Position numbers and translations under genes: made by a program. From Nonomuraea spiralis (GTDB lineage: Bacteria > Actinomycetota > Actinomycetes > Streptosporangiales > Streptosporangiaceae): 64,000 nt of DNA. The stretch spans positions 39,465 to 103,464 of the forward strand of contig NZ_BMRC01000032.1 in NCBI RefSeq assembly GCF_014648435.1. The letters run 5' to 3'. Position 1 is the first letter of the stretch, and the number at the start of each line of letters is the position of its first letter. A model generated the notes under the pieces. The model saw only the letters and a program-made list of their open reading frames with translations, was not told where the DNA came from and did not search any database. Positions 29,977 through 38,858 of the stretch are shown in pieces.

Positions 29977-31167
29977 TCAGCCGCCCGCCATCAGGTCGCC
30001 GAATGCGCGGGCGGCCGGGCCCGAGGTGAACAGCCGGTCGAACCGCGCCCTGGCCAGCCGCCGGCGGAACGGCCCGGCCAGCGTCTCGTCACCGGCCTCG
30101 TGGGTCATCTCGGTCATCCAGCGGGAGAACTCCTGGTGGTTCCACACCCGTTCGAGGCAGGTGGCGGAGTAGGCGGCCAGCGGCTCCTCGTCCCCGTCGC
30201 GTACGGCGGCCCGCAGCGCGTGGGCCAGCACGTCGGCGTCGGCGACCGCCAGGTTCATGCCCTTGCCGCCCATGGGGGTGATGATGTGGGCGGCGTCGCC
30301 GACGAGGAAGAGCCGGCCGTAGTGCATGGGATCGACGACATGGCTGCGCATCTCGACGAACACCTTCTCGCCGATCGGGCCGCCGGGCAGGTCGCCGTCG
30401 GCCAGGCGCAGCCGCAACTGGGTCCAGATCCGCTCGTCGGGCCAGTCGGCGGCGGTGTCGGCGGGGGCGCACTGGAGGTAGAAGCGGCTGGCCCGGGGGC
30501 CGCGCGGGAAGTGGGCGGCGAACCCGTGGGTGGTGATCGCCATGAGCGGGTAGCGCGGCGGCGGGGCGTCGGCGAGGATCGTCAGCCAGCCGATGCCGTG
30601 GTCGTAGGAGTAGGTGGTCAGGGCGTGCTCGGGCACGCTGACGCGGCTGACGCCGTGGTGGCCGTCGCAGCCGGCGACGTAGGAGCAGGCGATCTCGTGG
30701 GTGATCCCGTCAGCATCGCGGTACGTGACCGTCGGCGACGGCCCCCCGACGCCGCGCGGGGTCACCTCGGCCGCCTCGAACCGCAGGTCGCCGCCGGTTT
30801 CCACGTAGTGCGCGAGCAGCCTGCCGACGAGCACCTGCTGCGGCACGAGACGGCCCAGCCTGCCCTCGGTGAGCGTGGGGACGTCGAGGAAACGCTGCTC
30901 GCCGTCGACGCGGAACTCGACCTTGGTCTCCTGCGGCATGCCCGCCAGGACGACGTCGGCCAGGCCCCACGACTCGAAGACGCCGGCGCCGCGGTGGTCG
31001 AGGATCCCGGCGCGCTGGCGCTGCTCGACGTACGGGCGGCTCTGCCGTTCCAGCACCACGCATCCGACGCCGGCCTGCCGGAGCAGGTTGGCCAGGGTCA
31101 GGCCGGCCGGACCGGCTCCGATGACGACGACCTCGGTGCTCTCTCGCCTGCTGGTCTCCACAGACAT
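29977..31167 (-). CDS. pobA: PobA-like FAD-dependent aromatic hydroxylase (4-hydroxybenzoate 3-monooxygenase family)
   Basis: Class A flavoprotein monooxygenase, 396 aa, close to the 394 of PobA. The N-terminal FAD motif is VVIGAGPAGLTLANLL; the second FAD motif is LFLVGDAAHIITPMGGKGMN. RQRAGILDHRGAGVFESWGL and the C-terminal YSATCLERVWNHQEFSRWMT follow PobA closely. If the assignment holds it hydroxylates 4-hydroxybenzoate or a similar phenol using NAD(P)H and oxygen. No protocatechuate ring-cleavage genes are nearby. It lies instead 69 bases behind a P450 and a multidrug-type exporter, so a role in modifying a secondary metabolite or xenobiotic is also open. Confidence 0.8.
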   Translation of the reverse strand: MSVETSRRESTEVVVIGAGPAGLTLANLLRQAGVGCVVLERQSRPYVEQRQRAGILDHRGAGVFESWGLADVVLAGMPQETKVEFRVDGEQRFLDVPTLTEGRLGRLVPQQVLVGRLLAHYVETGGDLRFEAAEVTPRGVGGPSPTVTYRDADGITHEIACSYVAGCDGHHGVSRVSVPEHALTTYSYDHGIGWLTILADAPPPRYPLMAITTHGFAAHFPRGPRASRFYLQCAPADTAADWPDERIWTQLRLRLADGDLPGGPIGEKVFVEMRSHVVDPMHYGRLFLVGDAAHIITPMGGKGMNLAVADADVLAHALRAAVRDGDEEPLAAYSATCLERVWNHQEFSRWMTEMTHEAGDETLAGPFRRRLARARFDRLFTSGPAARAFGDLMAGG

Positions 31168-31236
31168 GGCGGCCCTTTCGGCTCGGTGACGCGCGGTGGT
31201 ACCCGGCCAGGATGATCACGATGATAACCCGCGCTC

Positions 31237-32418
31237 TCACCACCGGACCGGGAGACTGAGCACCCCGTGGACGTCGGTGCCGGCGCGTACCGGCACCTCC
31301 TCGGGCGGGACGGCCAGGCGCAGGCCGGGGAACCGGGTGACGAGCGCGGGGAAGGCCGCGCGCATCTCCACCCGGGCGAGCTGCTGGCCGAGGCACTGAT
31401 GGATCCCGTGGCCGAAGGCCAGGTGGCCGGCGGCATCGCGGCGCAGGTCGAGGCGGTCGGGGTCGGCGTACTTGCGGGGGTCGCGGTTGGCGGCCTGGAT
31501 CGACACGACGACCGACTCGCCCGCCCTGATCAGGTGGCCGCCCAGCTCGACGTCTTCCAGGGCGGCGCGTACGCCGGTGTGGGCGATGGACAGGTGACGC
31601 AGCAGCTCCTCGACGGCCTGCCCGGCCAGGCCCGGGTCGGCGCGCAGGGCGGCGAGCTGGGCGGGGTCGCTCAGCAGCGCGTACGTGCCGAGCGCGAGCA
31701 TGTTGGCGGTGGTGTCGAGCCCGGCGGCGAGTAGGAAGGCGCCGATCCCGGCCAGTTCCCCGTCGGTGAGGTCGCCGGTGATCAAGTCGCTGAGCAGGTC
31801 GTCGGTTGGCGCGACGCGCTTGGCCTGGACCAGGCCGTGGATGTAGCCCTGCAGCTCGGAGTAGGCGTCCATCTGCTCCTGCTCGTCGGCGTCCACGCCG
31901 GTCAGCGCCGCGGCGTGGCGCTGGAAGGCGTCGCGGTCGGCGTACGGGACGCCGAGCAGTTCGCAGATCATCAGCGCCGGGACGGGCTGGGCGAAGGACC
32001 GTACCAGGTCGGCGGGTGGGCCGAGGCGTTCCATGGCGTCCAGGTGGTCGGCGGTGATCTGCTCCGCCCGTTCGGTGAGCTGGTTCATCCTGCGGACGGT
32101 GAACCTGCCGGTGAGCAGCTTGCGGTAGCGGGTGTGCTCTGGGGCGTCGATGCCGGTGAGGTCGCCGGGCGGGGCGGTCATGAGCGGGCCCAGCACGGCC
32201 GTCGGGTGGTGCAGCAGCTCGTAGCGGGAGCTGAACCGCCGGTCCGACAGCACGGCCCTGACCTCCGCGTGGCCGGTCACCAGCCAGCCCCGGTGTCCGT
32301 CGGGGAAGGCCAGCCGGGTGACGGGTGCCTGCTCGCGCAGCTCCGCCAGGCCCTCGGGCGGGTCGAAGGGGCAGCCGGCCGGGCGGGTGACGGGAAGGGT
32401 GACGGGGGTGTCGTTCAT
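31237..32418 (-). CDS. Cytochrome P450
   Basis: Soluble bacterial P450, 393 aa. Motifs: I-helix LLAAGLDTTAN, K-helix EELLRH, and heme-ligand loop FGHGIHQCLG with Cys342. Typical CYP105/107-like N-terminus (RPAGCPFDPPEGLAELREQAP). It starts 14 bases after the MFS exporter stop, so exporter and P450 are co-transcribed, with the PobA-like gene following. Redox partners are not encoded here. Substrate unknown. Confidence 0.94.
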   Translation of the reverse strand: MNDTPVTLPVTRPAGCPFDPPEGLAELREQAPVTRLAFPDGHRGWLVTGHAEVRAVLSDRRFSSRYELLHHPTAVLGPLMTAPPGDLTGIDAPEHTRYRKLLTGRFTVRRMNQLTERAEQITADHLDAMERLGPPADLVRSFAQPVPALMICELLGVPYADRDAFQRHAAALTGVDADEQEQMDAYSELQGYIHGLVQAKRVAPTDDLLSDLITGDLTDGELAGIGAFLLAAGLDTTANMLALGTYALLSDPAQLAALRADPGLAGQAVEELLRHLSIAHTGVRAALEDVELGGHLIRAGESVVVSIQAANRDPRKYADPDRLDLRRDAAGHLAFGHGIHQCLGQQLARVEMRAAFPALVTRFPGLRLAVPPEEVPVRAGTDVHGVLSLPVRW

Positions 32419-32432
32419 GGTGGTTCCCTTTC

Positions 32433-33884
32433 TCAGTGGGTGACGGTGAGGGACGGTTCCTGCTTCCGGCCGCCGCGCATGACGACCAGGGCCAGGACGG
32501 CGGCCGCGACCACCCCGGCCGTGCTGATCGCGAAGGCGGAGGACATGGCTGCGGTGAAGGCTTCGCGGGCGGAGTCGGCGAGAGTGGCGTCGCCGAGGGC
32601 GAGCGCGTCACCGATCGAGCGCCGGGCCGCCTCGGGCGCGCTCGCGGGCATGGCCCCGGTGTAGGCGCCGGCCAGGACGCTGCCGAGGACGGCGACGCCG
32701 AGCGCCGCGCCGGCCTGCTGGATGGTGTCGTTGAGCGCGGAGCCGACGCCGGCGTGCTCGGGCGGGATGGTGCCCATCAGCGCGGAGATGGCCGCCGGCA
32801 TCGCCAGGCCGCCGCCGGAGCCCAGCAGGAACAGCGCCGTGCCGGTGAGGAGGATGCCGCTGCCGGGCGAGACGGCTGCCAGCAGGCCGAAGCCGGCGGC
32901 GATGACGAGGAGCCCGGTGACGATCAGGGGCCGGTTGCCGAGCCGGGTGCCGAGACCCGCGCCCACGCCGTTGAAGATCAGCGAGGCGACCGCCATGGGC
33001 AGGAAGGCGAGGCCGGCCTCGGTCGGCGTGTAGCCGAGCACGAACTGCAGGTACTGGGTGAGCACGAGCAGCAGCCCGCCGTTGCCGATCTGGACGAGCG
33101 TCAGGGAGAAACTGCCGCCGCTGAACGTACGGTTGCGGAACAGGGCGAGCGGGACCATCGGGTGCGGCGTGCGCAGCTCCCAGACCACGAAGGCGGCCAG
33201 GGCGAGCACGGTCACGGCCAGGGCCGGCCAGGACACGCCGTGCGGCAGCTCGATGATCGTCCACACCAGGGCCGACATGCCGGTCGCCGACAGGATCGCG
33301 CCCAGCGGGTCCGGCCTGGTCCAGGGGCCCTTGGACTCGGGCATCAGCAGGAAGGAGGCGACGATCGCGAGCAGCACGACCGGCACGTTGATCAGGAACA
33401 CCGCGCCCCACCAGAACCAGGCGATCAGCGCGCCGCCCAGCACCGGGCCGCCGACCAGGCCGAGCATGGCGACCGCGCTCCAGGCGGCCATCGCCTTGCG
33501 GCGTTCGGCCTCGTCGAACACGGTGATCAGGATCGACAGCGTGCTCGGCATGATCAGCGCGCCGCCGACGCCCATCACGGAACGGGCCAGCACGAGCTGG
33601 GCCGGATCGCCCGCGTAGGCGGCCAGCAGGGAGGCGGCCCCGAAGAGCGCCAGGCCGATGACCATCACGCGGCGCCGGCCGTACCGGTCGGACAGGCTGC
33701 CCGCGGTCAGCAGCAGGGCGGCGAAGATCAGGATGTAGCTGTCGAGGATCCACTGGATGTCCTGGGCGTCGGCGCCCAGGTCCGCCGCCAGGGGCGGGAT
33801 CGCCACCGTCAGCACCATGTTGTCGACGACCAGCACCAGCGTGCTGAGGCACAGCACCACCAGGATCAACCAGCGGCGTGTCAT
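32433..33884 (-). CDS. MFS multidrug efflux transporter, DHA2 (14-helix) family
   Basis: Proton-driven exporter, 483 aa with about 14 membrane helices. The first helix carries VVDNMVLTVAIPPLAADLG, and DRYGRRR follows in the loop between helices 2 and 3 (motif A). GVGGALIMPSTLS is motif C-like, diagnostic of drug exporters. GGGAAG precedes the ATG. It is first in the operon exporter-P450-PobA-like, divergent from a TetR regulator across a 126-base region with a 17-bp inverted repeat, so it is probably induced by a compound that TetR binds. Confidence 0.93.
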   Translation of the reverse strand: MTRRWLILVVLCLSTLVLVVDNMVLTVAIPPLAADLGADAQDIQWILDSYILIFAALLLTAGSLSDRYGRRRVMVIGLALFGAASLLAAYAGDPAQLVLARSVMGVGGALIMPSTLSILITVFDEAERRKAMAAWSAVAMLGLVGGPVLGGALIAWFWWGAVFLINVPVVLLAIVASFLLMPESKGPWTRPDPLGAILSATGMSALVWTIIELPHGVSWPALAVTVLALAAFVVWELRTPHPMVPLALFRNRTFSGGSFSLTLVQIGNGGLLLVLTQYLQFVLGYTPTEAGLAFLPMAVASLIFNGVGAGLGTRLGNRPLIVTGLLVIAAGFGLLAAVSPGSGILLTGTALFLLGSGGGLAMPAAISALMGTIPPEHAGVGSALNDTIQQAGAALGVAVLGSVLAGAYTGAMPASAPEAARRSIGDALALGDATLADSAREAFTAAMSSAFAISTAGVVAAAVLALVVMRGGRKQEPSLTVTH

Positions 33885-33923
33885 TGGGTTCTTCCCTTCG
33901 CTCGCGTACGACGTTCTCTAGAC

Positions 33924-33991
33924 GCGCACACTGTACGCATGCGAGAGAGATGTACGCAAGATGGGTGTTCGCGGATGCGTACAGTGTGCGC
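33924..33991. promoter_or_regulatory. Large inverted-repeat operator between exporter and TetR genes
   Basis: GCGCACACTGTACGCAT (33924-33940) is repeated perfectly in reverse at 33975-33991, the arms being 34 bases apart. Another TGTACGCA lies at 33951-33958. The right arm overlaps the -35 area of the TetR gene, whose -10 looks like TAGTCT (33999-34004). The left arm lies just upstream of the exporter start on the other strand. Two TetR dimers sitting in mirror orientation would repress both genes. Confidence 0.7.
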
Positions 33992-34010
33992 GGTGCGTTA
34001 GTCTGGGGGC

Positions 34011-34748
34011 ATGCCAGCGTCGAAGCCGCCCGTCCCCTCGGTCTGGATCCGTCAGCGCGTGCAGCGGGAGCGTCCGGCGCTGAGCCTCGACCGGATCGTG
34101 TCCGAGGCCGTCCGGCTGCTCGACGAAGAGGGGCTGGAGGCGCTGAGCATGCGCAGCCTCGGCACCCGGCTGGACGCGGGCGCGACCTCGCTCTACCGCC
34201 ACGTCGCCAACAAGGACGAGCTGATCGAGCTGGTCGTCGACGAGGTCTACGGCGAGCTGCGCGTCCCCTCCGCCGAGGAGGCGGCCGGCTGGCGCGACGG
34301 GCTGGCCACGTCCGCCCGGAGCCTGCGCGCGGTGATCCTGCGCCACCCCTGGCTGGCCTCCGTGCTCGGCCAGGCCGGGCTCACCAACCTGGGGCCCAAC
34401 GTGATGCGCCGCTCGGAGGACCTGCTGGCCCTGGTCCACGGGGCCGGGTTCGCCCCCGGGGAGGCCGACCAGGCGGTCAACACCCTGCTCGCGTACGTGA
34501 TCGGCATGACGGTCAGCGAGGCGGCGTACCTGTCGATGCTGGCCCGCAACGGCCAGACCGAGCAGGAATGGCTGGACACCGTGCGCTCGACCGCCGAGCA
34601 GGCGATGGAGGAGCATCCGCGGATGCGGGCGGAGTACGCCGTCAAGGGCTACGGCGACCCGCGGCGCGCCCGCGAGGAGGACTTCACCTACGGCCTCGAC
34701 CGGGTGCTCGACGGCCTGGAGGCCCGGGCCGCCTCATCGGCCGCCTGA
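34011..34748 (+). CDS. TetR/AcrR family regulator with TetR-type C-terminal domain
   Basis: Repressor, 245 aa. N-terminal helix-turn-helix at about 25-70 (SLDRIVSEAVRLLDEEGLEA then LYRHVANKDELIELV), followed by a TetR_C-like ligand domain. Divergent from the DHA2 exporter operon, which it most likely controls through the inverted repeat at 33924-33991. The -10-like TAGTCT ends six bases ahead of the ATG, so the mRNA may be leaderless, although GGGGG could also serve as ribosome site. Ligand unknown; it is presumably the exported compound. Confidence 0.9.
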   Translation: MPASKPPVPSVWIRQRVQRERPALSLDRIVSEAVRLLDEEGLEALSMRSLGTRLDAGATSLYRHVANKDELIELVVDEVYGELRVPSAEEAAGWRDGLATSARSLRAVILRHPWLASVLGQAGLTNLGPNVMRRSEDLLALVHGAGFAPGEADQAVNTLLAYVIGMTVSEAAYLSMLARNGQTEQEWLDTVRSTAEQAMEEHPRMRAEYAVKGYGDPRRAREEDFTYGLDRVLDGLEARAASSAA

Positions 34749-34785
34749 CCCCGTCAGGCCATGCCGGCGTGAGAGCCTCGGCGTC

Positions 34786-35145
34786 ATGGAAATCTGGATC
34801 AACCCCGACTGCTCCAAGTGCCGCTCGGCCCTGTCGATCCTCGACGCCGAGGCGGCCGACTACACGGTCCGCCGCTACCTGGACGACCCGCCGTCGCCGG
34901 ACGAGCTGCGGGCCGTCCTCGCCAGGCTCGGGCTGGAGCCGTGGGACATCACGCGTACGGGCGAGCCGATCGCGGCCGAGCTGGGCCTCGGCTCCTGGCC
35001 GCGCGACCCGCAGGCCCGCGAGCGCTGGATCGACGCGCTGGCCGCGCACCCGATCCTGATCCAGCGGCCGATCATCACCGCCGACGACGGTCACGCCGTG
35101 ATCGGGCGCACCGAGCAGGCCGTACGGGACACGCTGCCCGGGTGA
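34786..35145 (+). CDS. ArsC/Spx-family protein (arsenate reductase-like)
   Basis: 119 aa, thioredoxin-like fold. The active-site segment is INPDCSKCRSAL (Cys9, Cys12), followed by YTVRRYLDDPPSPDEL and the C-terminal PIITADDGHAVIGRT typical of the ArsC family. There are no ars operon genes alongside, so arsenate reduction is not assured; a general thiol reductase or YfgD-like role is equally possible. It begins 37 bases after the TetR gene on the same strand. Confidence 0.85.
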   Translation: MEIWINPDCSKCRSALSILDAEAADYTVRRYLDDPPSPDELRAVLARLGLEPWDITRTGEPIAAELGLGSWPRDPQARERWIDALAAHPILIQRPIITADDGHAVIGRTEQAVRDTLPG

Positions 35146-35250
35146 GCGCGGCCCGCCTGCCGTTCACCTTCCCGACGCCTGCCGCTCCGCGGGTGCTCAC
35201 CGGGGCGATCTATCGTCCGGGTGCCCCAGCAGGCGTATGAGGAGCAGGCG

Positions 35251-36624
35251 ATGTTCAGGCGCAGACCCGTCACCGCACTCACCACGGCCGTCCTCGTCTT
35301 CGCGGCCATGACGTTCCCCGAGGTGGCCGCGCAGGCCGCCACCTCCACGTTCCAGCCCGTCGCCGACACGTACGTGGACGGCAGCGTGACCGGCACCAAC
35401 TACGGCACCTCAGGGCAGCTCGGCGTGGACAACTCCCCGGCCAAGCGCATGTTCCTGAGGTTCACCGTGTCCGGGGTCTCCGGGCCGGTCGGCTCGGCCA
35501 AACTCCGCGTGCACACCGACGACGTGAGCGGCGCCGAGAGCGACAACGGCGGCCTGTTCCGCGCCGTGAGCAGCACCACGTGGTCCGAGACCGGCACGAC
35601 CTGGAACAACCAGCCCGCGATCGACGGCGCCACCCTGGGCTCGCTCGGCGCCGTCTCGGCCGGCGCCTGGTACGAGATCGACGTGACCTCGTACGTCACA
35701 GGCAACGGCACGTACAGCATCGCGGTCACCTCGGCCAGCACCGACGGCGCGGACTACGACGCCCGCGAGAGCGGGACGGCCACCGCGCCGCAGCTCGTCG
35801 TGACCTCCGGCAGCACGCCGCCGCCCACCGGCGACGTGCTGGTCGGCGCGGGCGACATCGCCGACTCGGGGGCCGGCGACACCGCCACCGCCGCGCTGCT
35901 GGACGGCATCCCCGGCACGATCTTCACGCTCGGCGACAACGTCTACGACAACGGCACCGCGGCCGAGTTCTCCACCTACTACGGGCCGACCTGGGGCCGC
36001 CACAAGGCCCGGACCCGTCCGGTGCCCGGCAACCACGACTACAACACCTCCGGCGCGAGCGGCTACTACGGCTACTTCGGCTCGTCGGCGGGCGACCCGA
36101 GCAAGGGCTACTACTCCTACGACCTCGGATCGAGCTGGCACGTGATCGTGCTCAACTCCAACTGCTCGGTCGTGAGCTGCTCCTCGACCTCGGCCCAGGT
36201 CACCTGGCTGAAGGCCGACCTGGCCGCCGGCGGCAGGCCGTGCACGGTCGCCATGTGGCACCACCCGCGTTACACCTCCGGCGCCAACCACGCCCCGAAC
36301 AGCTCGGTCGCGCCGTTCGTCCAGGCCCTGTACGACGCCGGCGCCGACCTGATCCTGACCGGCCACAACCACCAGTACGAGCGTTTCGCCCCGATCAACC
36401 CGGCCAACCAGCTCGACACGGCCAGAGGCATCCGGCACTTCGTGGTCGGCACCGGCGGCGCGAGCCACTACGGCTTCGGCACGATCCTGGCCAACAGCGA
36501 GGTGCGCAACAGCGACACCTACGGCGTGCTCAAGCTGACGCTGAGCGCGAGCAGCTACACCTGGCAGTTCGTGCCCGAAGCGGGCAGGACGTTCGCCGAC
36601 AGCGGCACCACGAACTGCCACTGA
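35251..36624 (+). CDS. Secreted metallophosphoesterase with N-terminal CBM96/DNRLRE-type domain
   Basis: 457 aa. A signal peptide (ALTTAVLVFAAMTFPEVAAQA) is followed by a beta-rich domain of about 150 residues with the DTYVDGSVTGTNYGTS motif of DNRLRE/CBM96 modules. A Pro/Thr linker leads to a calcineurin-like phosphoesterase with GAGDIADSG, TLGDNVYDNG, GNHDYN, MWHHPRYTSG and TGHNHQYERF, a full dinuclear metal site. ATG 35251 has AGGAG seven bases ahead and is preferred to GTG 35221. Probably an extracellular phosphatase or phosphodiesterase attached to polysaccharide. Two coupled genes follow one base later. Confidence 0.88.
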   Translation: MFRRRPVTALTTAVLVFAAMTFPEVAAQAATSTFQPVADTYVDGSVTGTNYGTSGQLGVDNSPAKRMFLRFTVSGVSGPVGSAKLRVHTDDVSGAESDNGGLFRAVSSTTWSETGTTWNNQPAIDGATLGSLGAVSAGAWYEIDVTSYVTGNGTYSIAVTSASTDGADYDARESGTATAPQLVVTSGSTPPPTGDVLVGAGDIADSGAGDTATAALLDGIPGTIFTLGDNVYDNGTAAEFSTYYGPTWGRHKARTRPVPGNHDYNTSGASGYYGYFGSSAGDPSKGYYSYDLGSSWHVIVLNSNCSVVSCSSTSAQVTWLKADLAAGGRPCTVAMWHHPRYTSGANHAPNSSVAPFVQALYDAGADLILTGHNHQYERFAPINPANQLDTARGIRHFVVGTGGASHYGFGTILANSEVRNSDTYGVLKLTLSASSYTWQFVPEAGRTFADSGTTNCH

Positions 36625-36625
36625 C

Positions 36626-37828
36626 ATGTACCTGGCCTCTCTCGACAGGGGAAGGGTCGCCGGGGGCCGGGTCGGCGCGACGGTGCTCGCGCTCGGCTCG
36701 GTCAGCCTGATCACCGACGTGTCGTCCGAGATGGTGACCGCGATCCTGCCGCTGTACCTCGTCGCCGGGCTGCAGTTCAGCCCGGCGGCGTACGGTGTGA
36801 TCGACGGCGTCCACACCGGCGCGACCGTGCTGCTGCGGCTGGCCGGCGGGTACGTCGCCGACCGGGTCGCCCGGCTCAAGGCCGTGGCCGGGCTGGGCTA
36901 CCTGATCTCGGCGCTGGCCAAGCTCGGGCTGCTCGCGGCCGGGGCGTCCGGGCCGCTGATCGGGCTGGCGATCACGGTGGACCGGGCGGGCAAGGGCCTG
37001 CGTACGGCGCCGCGCGACGCGCTGATCACGCTGGCCACCCCGCCCGAACGGCTCGGCCGCGCCTTCGGCGTGCACCGGGCCATGGACGCGACCGGGGCCT
37101 TCCTCGGCCCGCTGGCCACGCTCGGCGTGCTGGCGGTGACCGGGCAGGCGTACGGGCCGGTCTTCATGACGAGCTTCTGCGTGGGCCTGCTCGGCGTGCT
37201 GGTCCTGGTGCTGTTCGTACCGGCCGACCGGACGCCTGCGGTCCCGCGGGCGGCGCGGCCGGAGGGGGTGAGCCTGCGGGCGGCGGCCCGGCTCGGACGG
37301 CGGCGGCTGCTGCCGGCCGCGTGCCTGCTGGGCCTGGTGACCGTCGGGGACGGTTTCGTCTACCTCGTGCTCCAGCGCCGCACCGAGCTGGGCGTCGGCT
37401 GGTTCCCGCTGCTGGCGGTCGGCACCAGCCTGGTCTACCTGGCGCTGGCCGCGCCGCTCGGCAGGCTCGCCGACCGCGTGGGCCGCCCGCGCGTCGTGCT
37501 CGCCGGTCTGGGCTGCCTGGCCGCCGTGTACGTGTTGTTGTGGAGCCCGCTCGGCGGCCTGCCGCTCGTCCTGCTCGTGCCGGCGCTCTACGGCGCCTTC
37601 TACGCGGCGACCGACGGCGTGCTCATGGCGGTGGCCGGCACGGTCTTCCCGGCCGGGCTGCGGGCCACCGGGATCGCGCTGGTGCAGAGCGGTCAGGCGG
37701 TGGCGTACCTGGGGTCGTCGGTGCTGTTCGGGCTCGCCTGGCAGCAGTGGGGCGCCGGTACGGCGTGCCTGGCCGCCGCGGCGGCGGCCCTGCTCGCCCT
37801 GCCCCTGATCGGAAGGGCATTGAGATGA
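36626..37828 (+). CDS. MFS transporter (12-helix)
   Basis: 400 aa major-facilitator protein with about 12 helices. Conserved pieces include GYVADRVARLKAV after helix 2 and GKGLRTAPRDALITLATP between helices 4 and 5, the latter typical of a subgroup of poorly characterised bacterial MFS proteins. It starts one base after the phosphoesterase stop without a clear ribosome site, so translation may depend on coupling. It overlaps the next gene by ATGA. Substrate unknown. Confidence 0.88.
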   Translation: MYLASLDRGRVAGGRVGATVLALGSVSLITDVSSEMVTAILPLYLVAGLQFSPAAYGVIDGVHTGATVLLRLAGGYVADRVARLKAVAGLGYLISALAKLGLLAAGASGPLIGLAITVDRAGKGLRTAPRDALITLATPPERLGRAFGVHRAMDATGAFLGPLATLGVLAVTGQAYGPVFMTSFCVGLLGVLVLVLFVPADRTPAVPRAARPEGVSLRAAARLGRRRLLPAACLLGLVTVGDGFVYLVLQRRTELGVGWFPLLAVGTSLVYLALAAPLGRLADRVGRPRVVLAGLGCLAAVYVLLWSPLGGLPLVLLVPALYGAFYAATDGVLMAVAGTVFPAGLRATGIALVQSGQAVAYLGSSVLFGLAWQQWGAGTACLAAAAAALLALPLIGRALR

Positions 37829-38835
37829 GGACGCTCGGACTGCGCGGACGGCTGCTCGTCACGGCGCTCGCGGCGGTGTTGCTCGCGGCGTCCGCGACCG
37901 GGTACGCGCTGCTCGGCGAGGACCCGCCCGCGCCCGTCAGGTCGGCCCCGGTCGCCGACCCCGCGCTGATGGTGCTCACCAACGGCCGCCTGTCCACGGT
38001 GTCGGCCGCCGATCCGGGAGGGCCGCGCCAGGTGACGGACACGGCCTGCGACCGGGTGTTCGCGGCGGCCGGGACCGTGGCGTGCCTGCGACCGGTCGGC
38101 GCGCTCAGCGCCACCGGCCTGGTCGTCATGGACGACCGCCTGCGCACCCGCAGGACGGTCCCGCTCACCGGCTTCCCCAACCGGCTGCGGGTGTCGGCGG
38201 GCGGCCGCATGGTCGCCTGGACGATGTTCGTCGACGGCCACTCCTACGCGACGACCGGCTTCTCGACCAGGGCCGGGATGCTCGACACGCGGACGGGCGA
38301 GGTCGTGGACACGCTGGAGGACTTCGCGGTCGTCCGGGACGGGCGGCCGTACCGGGGGGCGGACGTGAACTTCTGGGGGATCACCTTCGCCGCCGACGAA
38401 CGCCGCTTCTACGCCACCATGTCCACCGGCGGTCACCGGTACCTGGTCGAGGGCGACGCCGGGGCGCGGACCGTACGGACCGTGCGCGACAACGTGGAGT
38501 GCCCCTCGCTGTCCCCGGACGGCACCAGGATCGCCTACAAGTCGGCGGTGGACGGCGACCCGGCCAAGGGCTGGCGGCTGTCGGTGCTCGACCTGGCCTC
38601 CGGCCGCGTCACGCCGCTGGCCGAGCGGCGCAGCGTGGACGACCAGGCCGTCTGGCTCGACGAGCGTACGGTCGCGTACGCGCTGCAGACGCCCGACGGA
38701 ACGAACGACACCTGGTCGGTCCCGGCGGACGGCGGCGGCGCGCCACGCCTGCTGGTCCCGGGCGCGAACTCCCCCGCGCCGCTTCCGGGTACCCCTCAGG
38801 CCGTCCGGAGCGCCGCGGCTCTTGAACTGGAGTGA
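37825..38835 (+). CDS. Exported TolB/PD40-like beta-propeller protein
   Basis: 336 aa. An N-terminal hydrophobic segment (LLVTALAAVLLAASATGYALL) serves as signal or anchor. The body has propeller-like repeats: CPSLSPDGTRIAYKS with WRLSVLDLASGRVTPL, and DQAVWLDERTVAYAL with DTWSVPADGG. ATG 37825 sits in an ATGA overlap with the MFS gene, so exporter and propeller form a unit with the secreted phosphoesterase. Function unknown; a binding or sensing role outside the membrane is a guess. Its 3' end carries the promoter of the next gene. Confidence 0.8.
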   Translation: MRTLGLRGRLLVTALAAVLLAASATGYALLGEDPPAPVRSAPVADPALMVLTNGRLSTVSAADPGGPRQVTDTACDRVFAAAGTVACLRPVGALSATGLVVMDDRLRTRRTVPLTGFPNRLRVSAGGRMVAWTMFVDGHSYATTGFSTRAGMLDTRTGEVVDTLEDFAVVRDGRPYRGADVNFWGITFAADERRFYATMSTGGHRYLVEGDAGARTVRTVRDNVECPSLSPDGTRIAYKSAVDGDPAKGWRLSVLDLASGRVTPLAERRSVDDQAVWLDERTVAYALQTPDGTNDTWSVPADGGGAPRLLVPGANSPAPLPGTPQAVRSAAALELE

Positions 38836-38852
38836 ACTCCAGGTCCTAGAGT
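38822..38852 (+). promoter_or_regulatory. MerR-type promoter of the aldo-keto reductase gene
   Basis: TTGAAC (38822-38827) and TAGAGT (38847-38852) have a 19-base spacer containing the perfect dyad CTGGAGTGAACTCCAG (7-bp arms, 2-base centre). The ATG lies six bases past the -10, so the mRNA is leaderless. It overlaps the end of the preceding gene. This matches promoters activated by MerR-family regulators. Confidence 0.7.
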
Positions 38853-38858
38853 CGCTGA

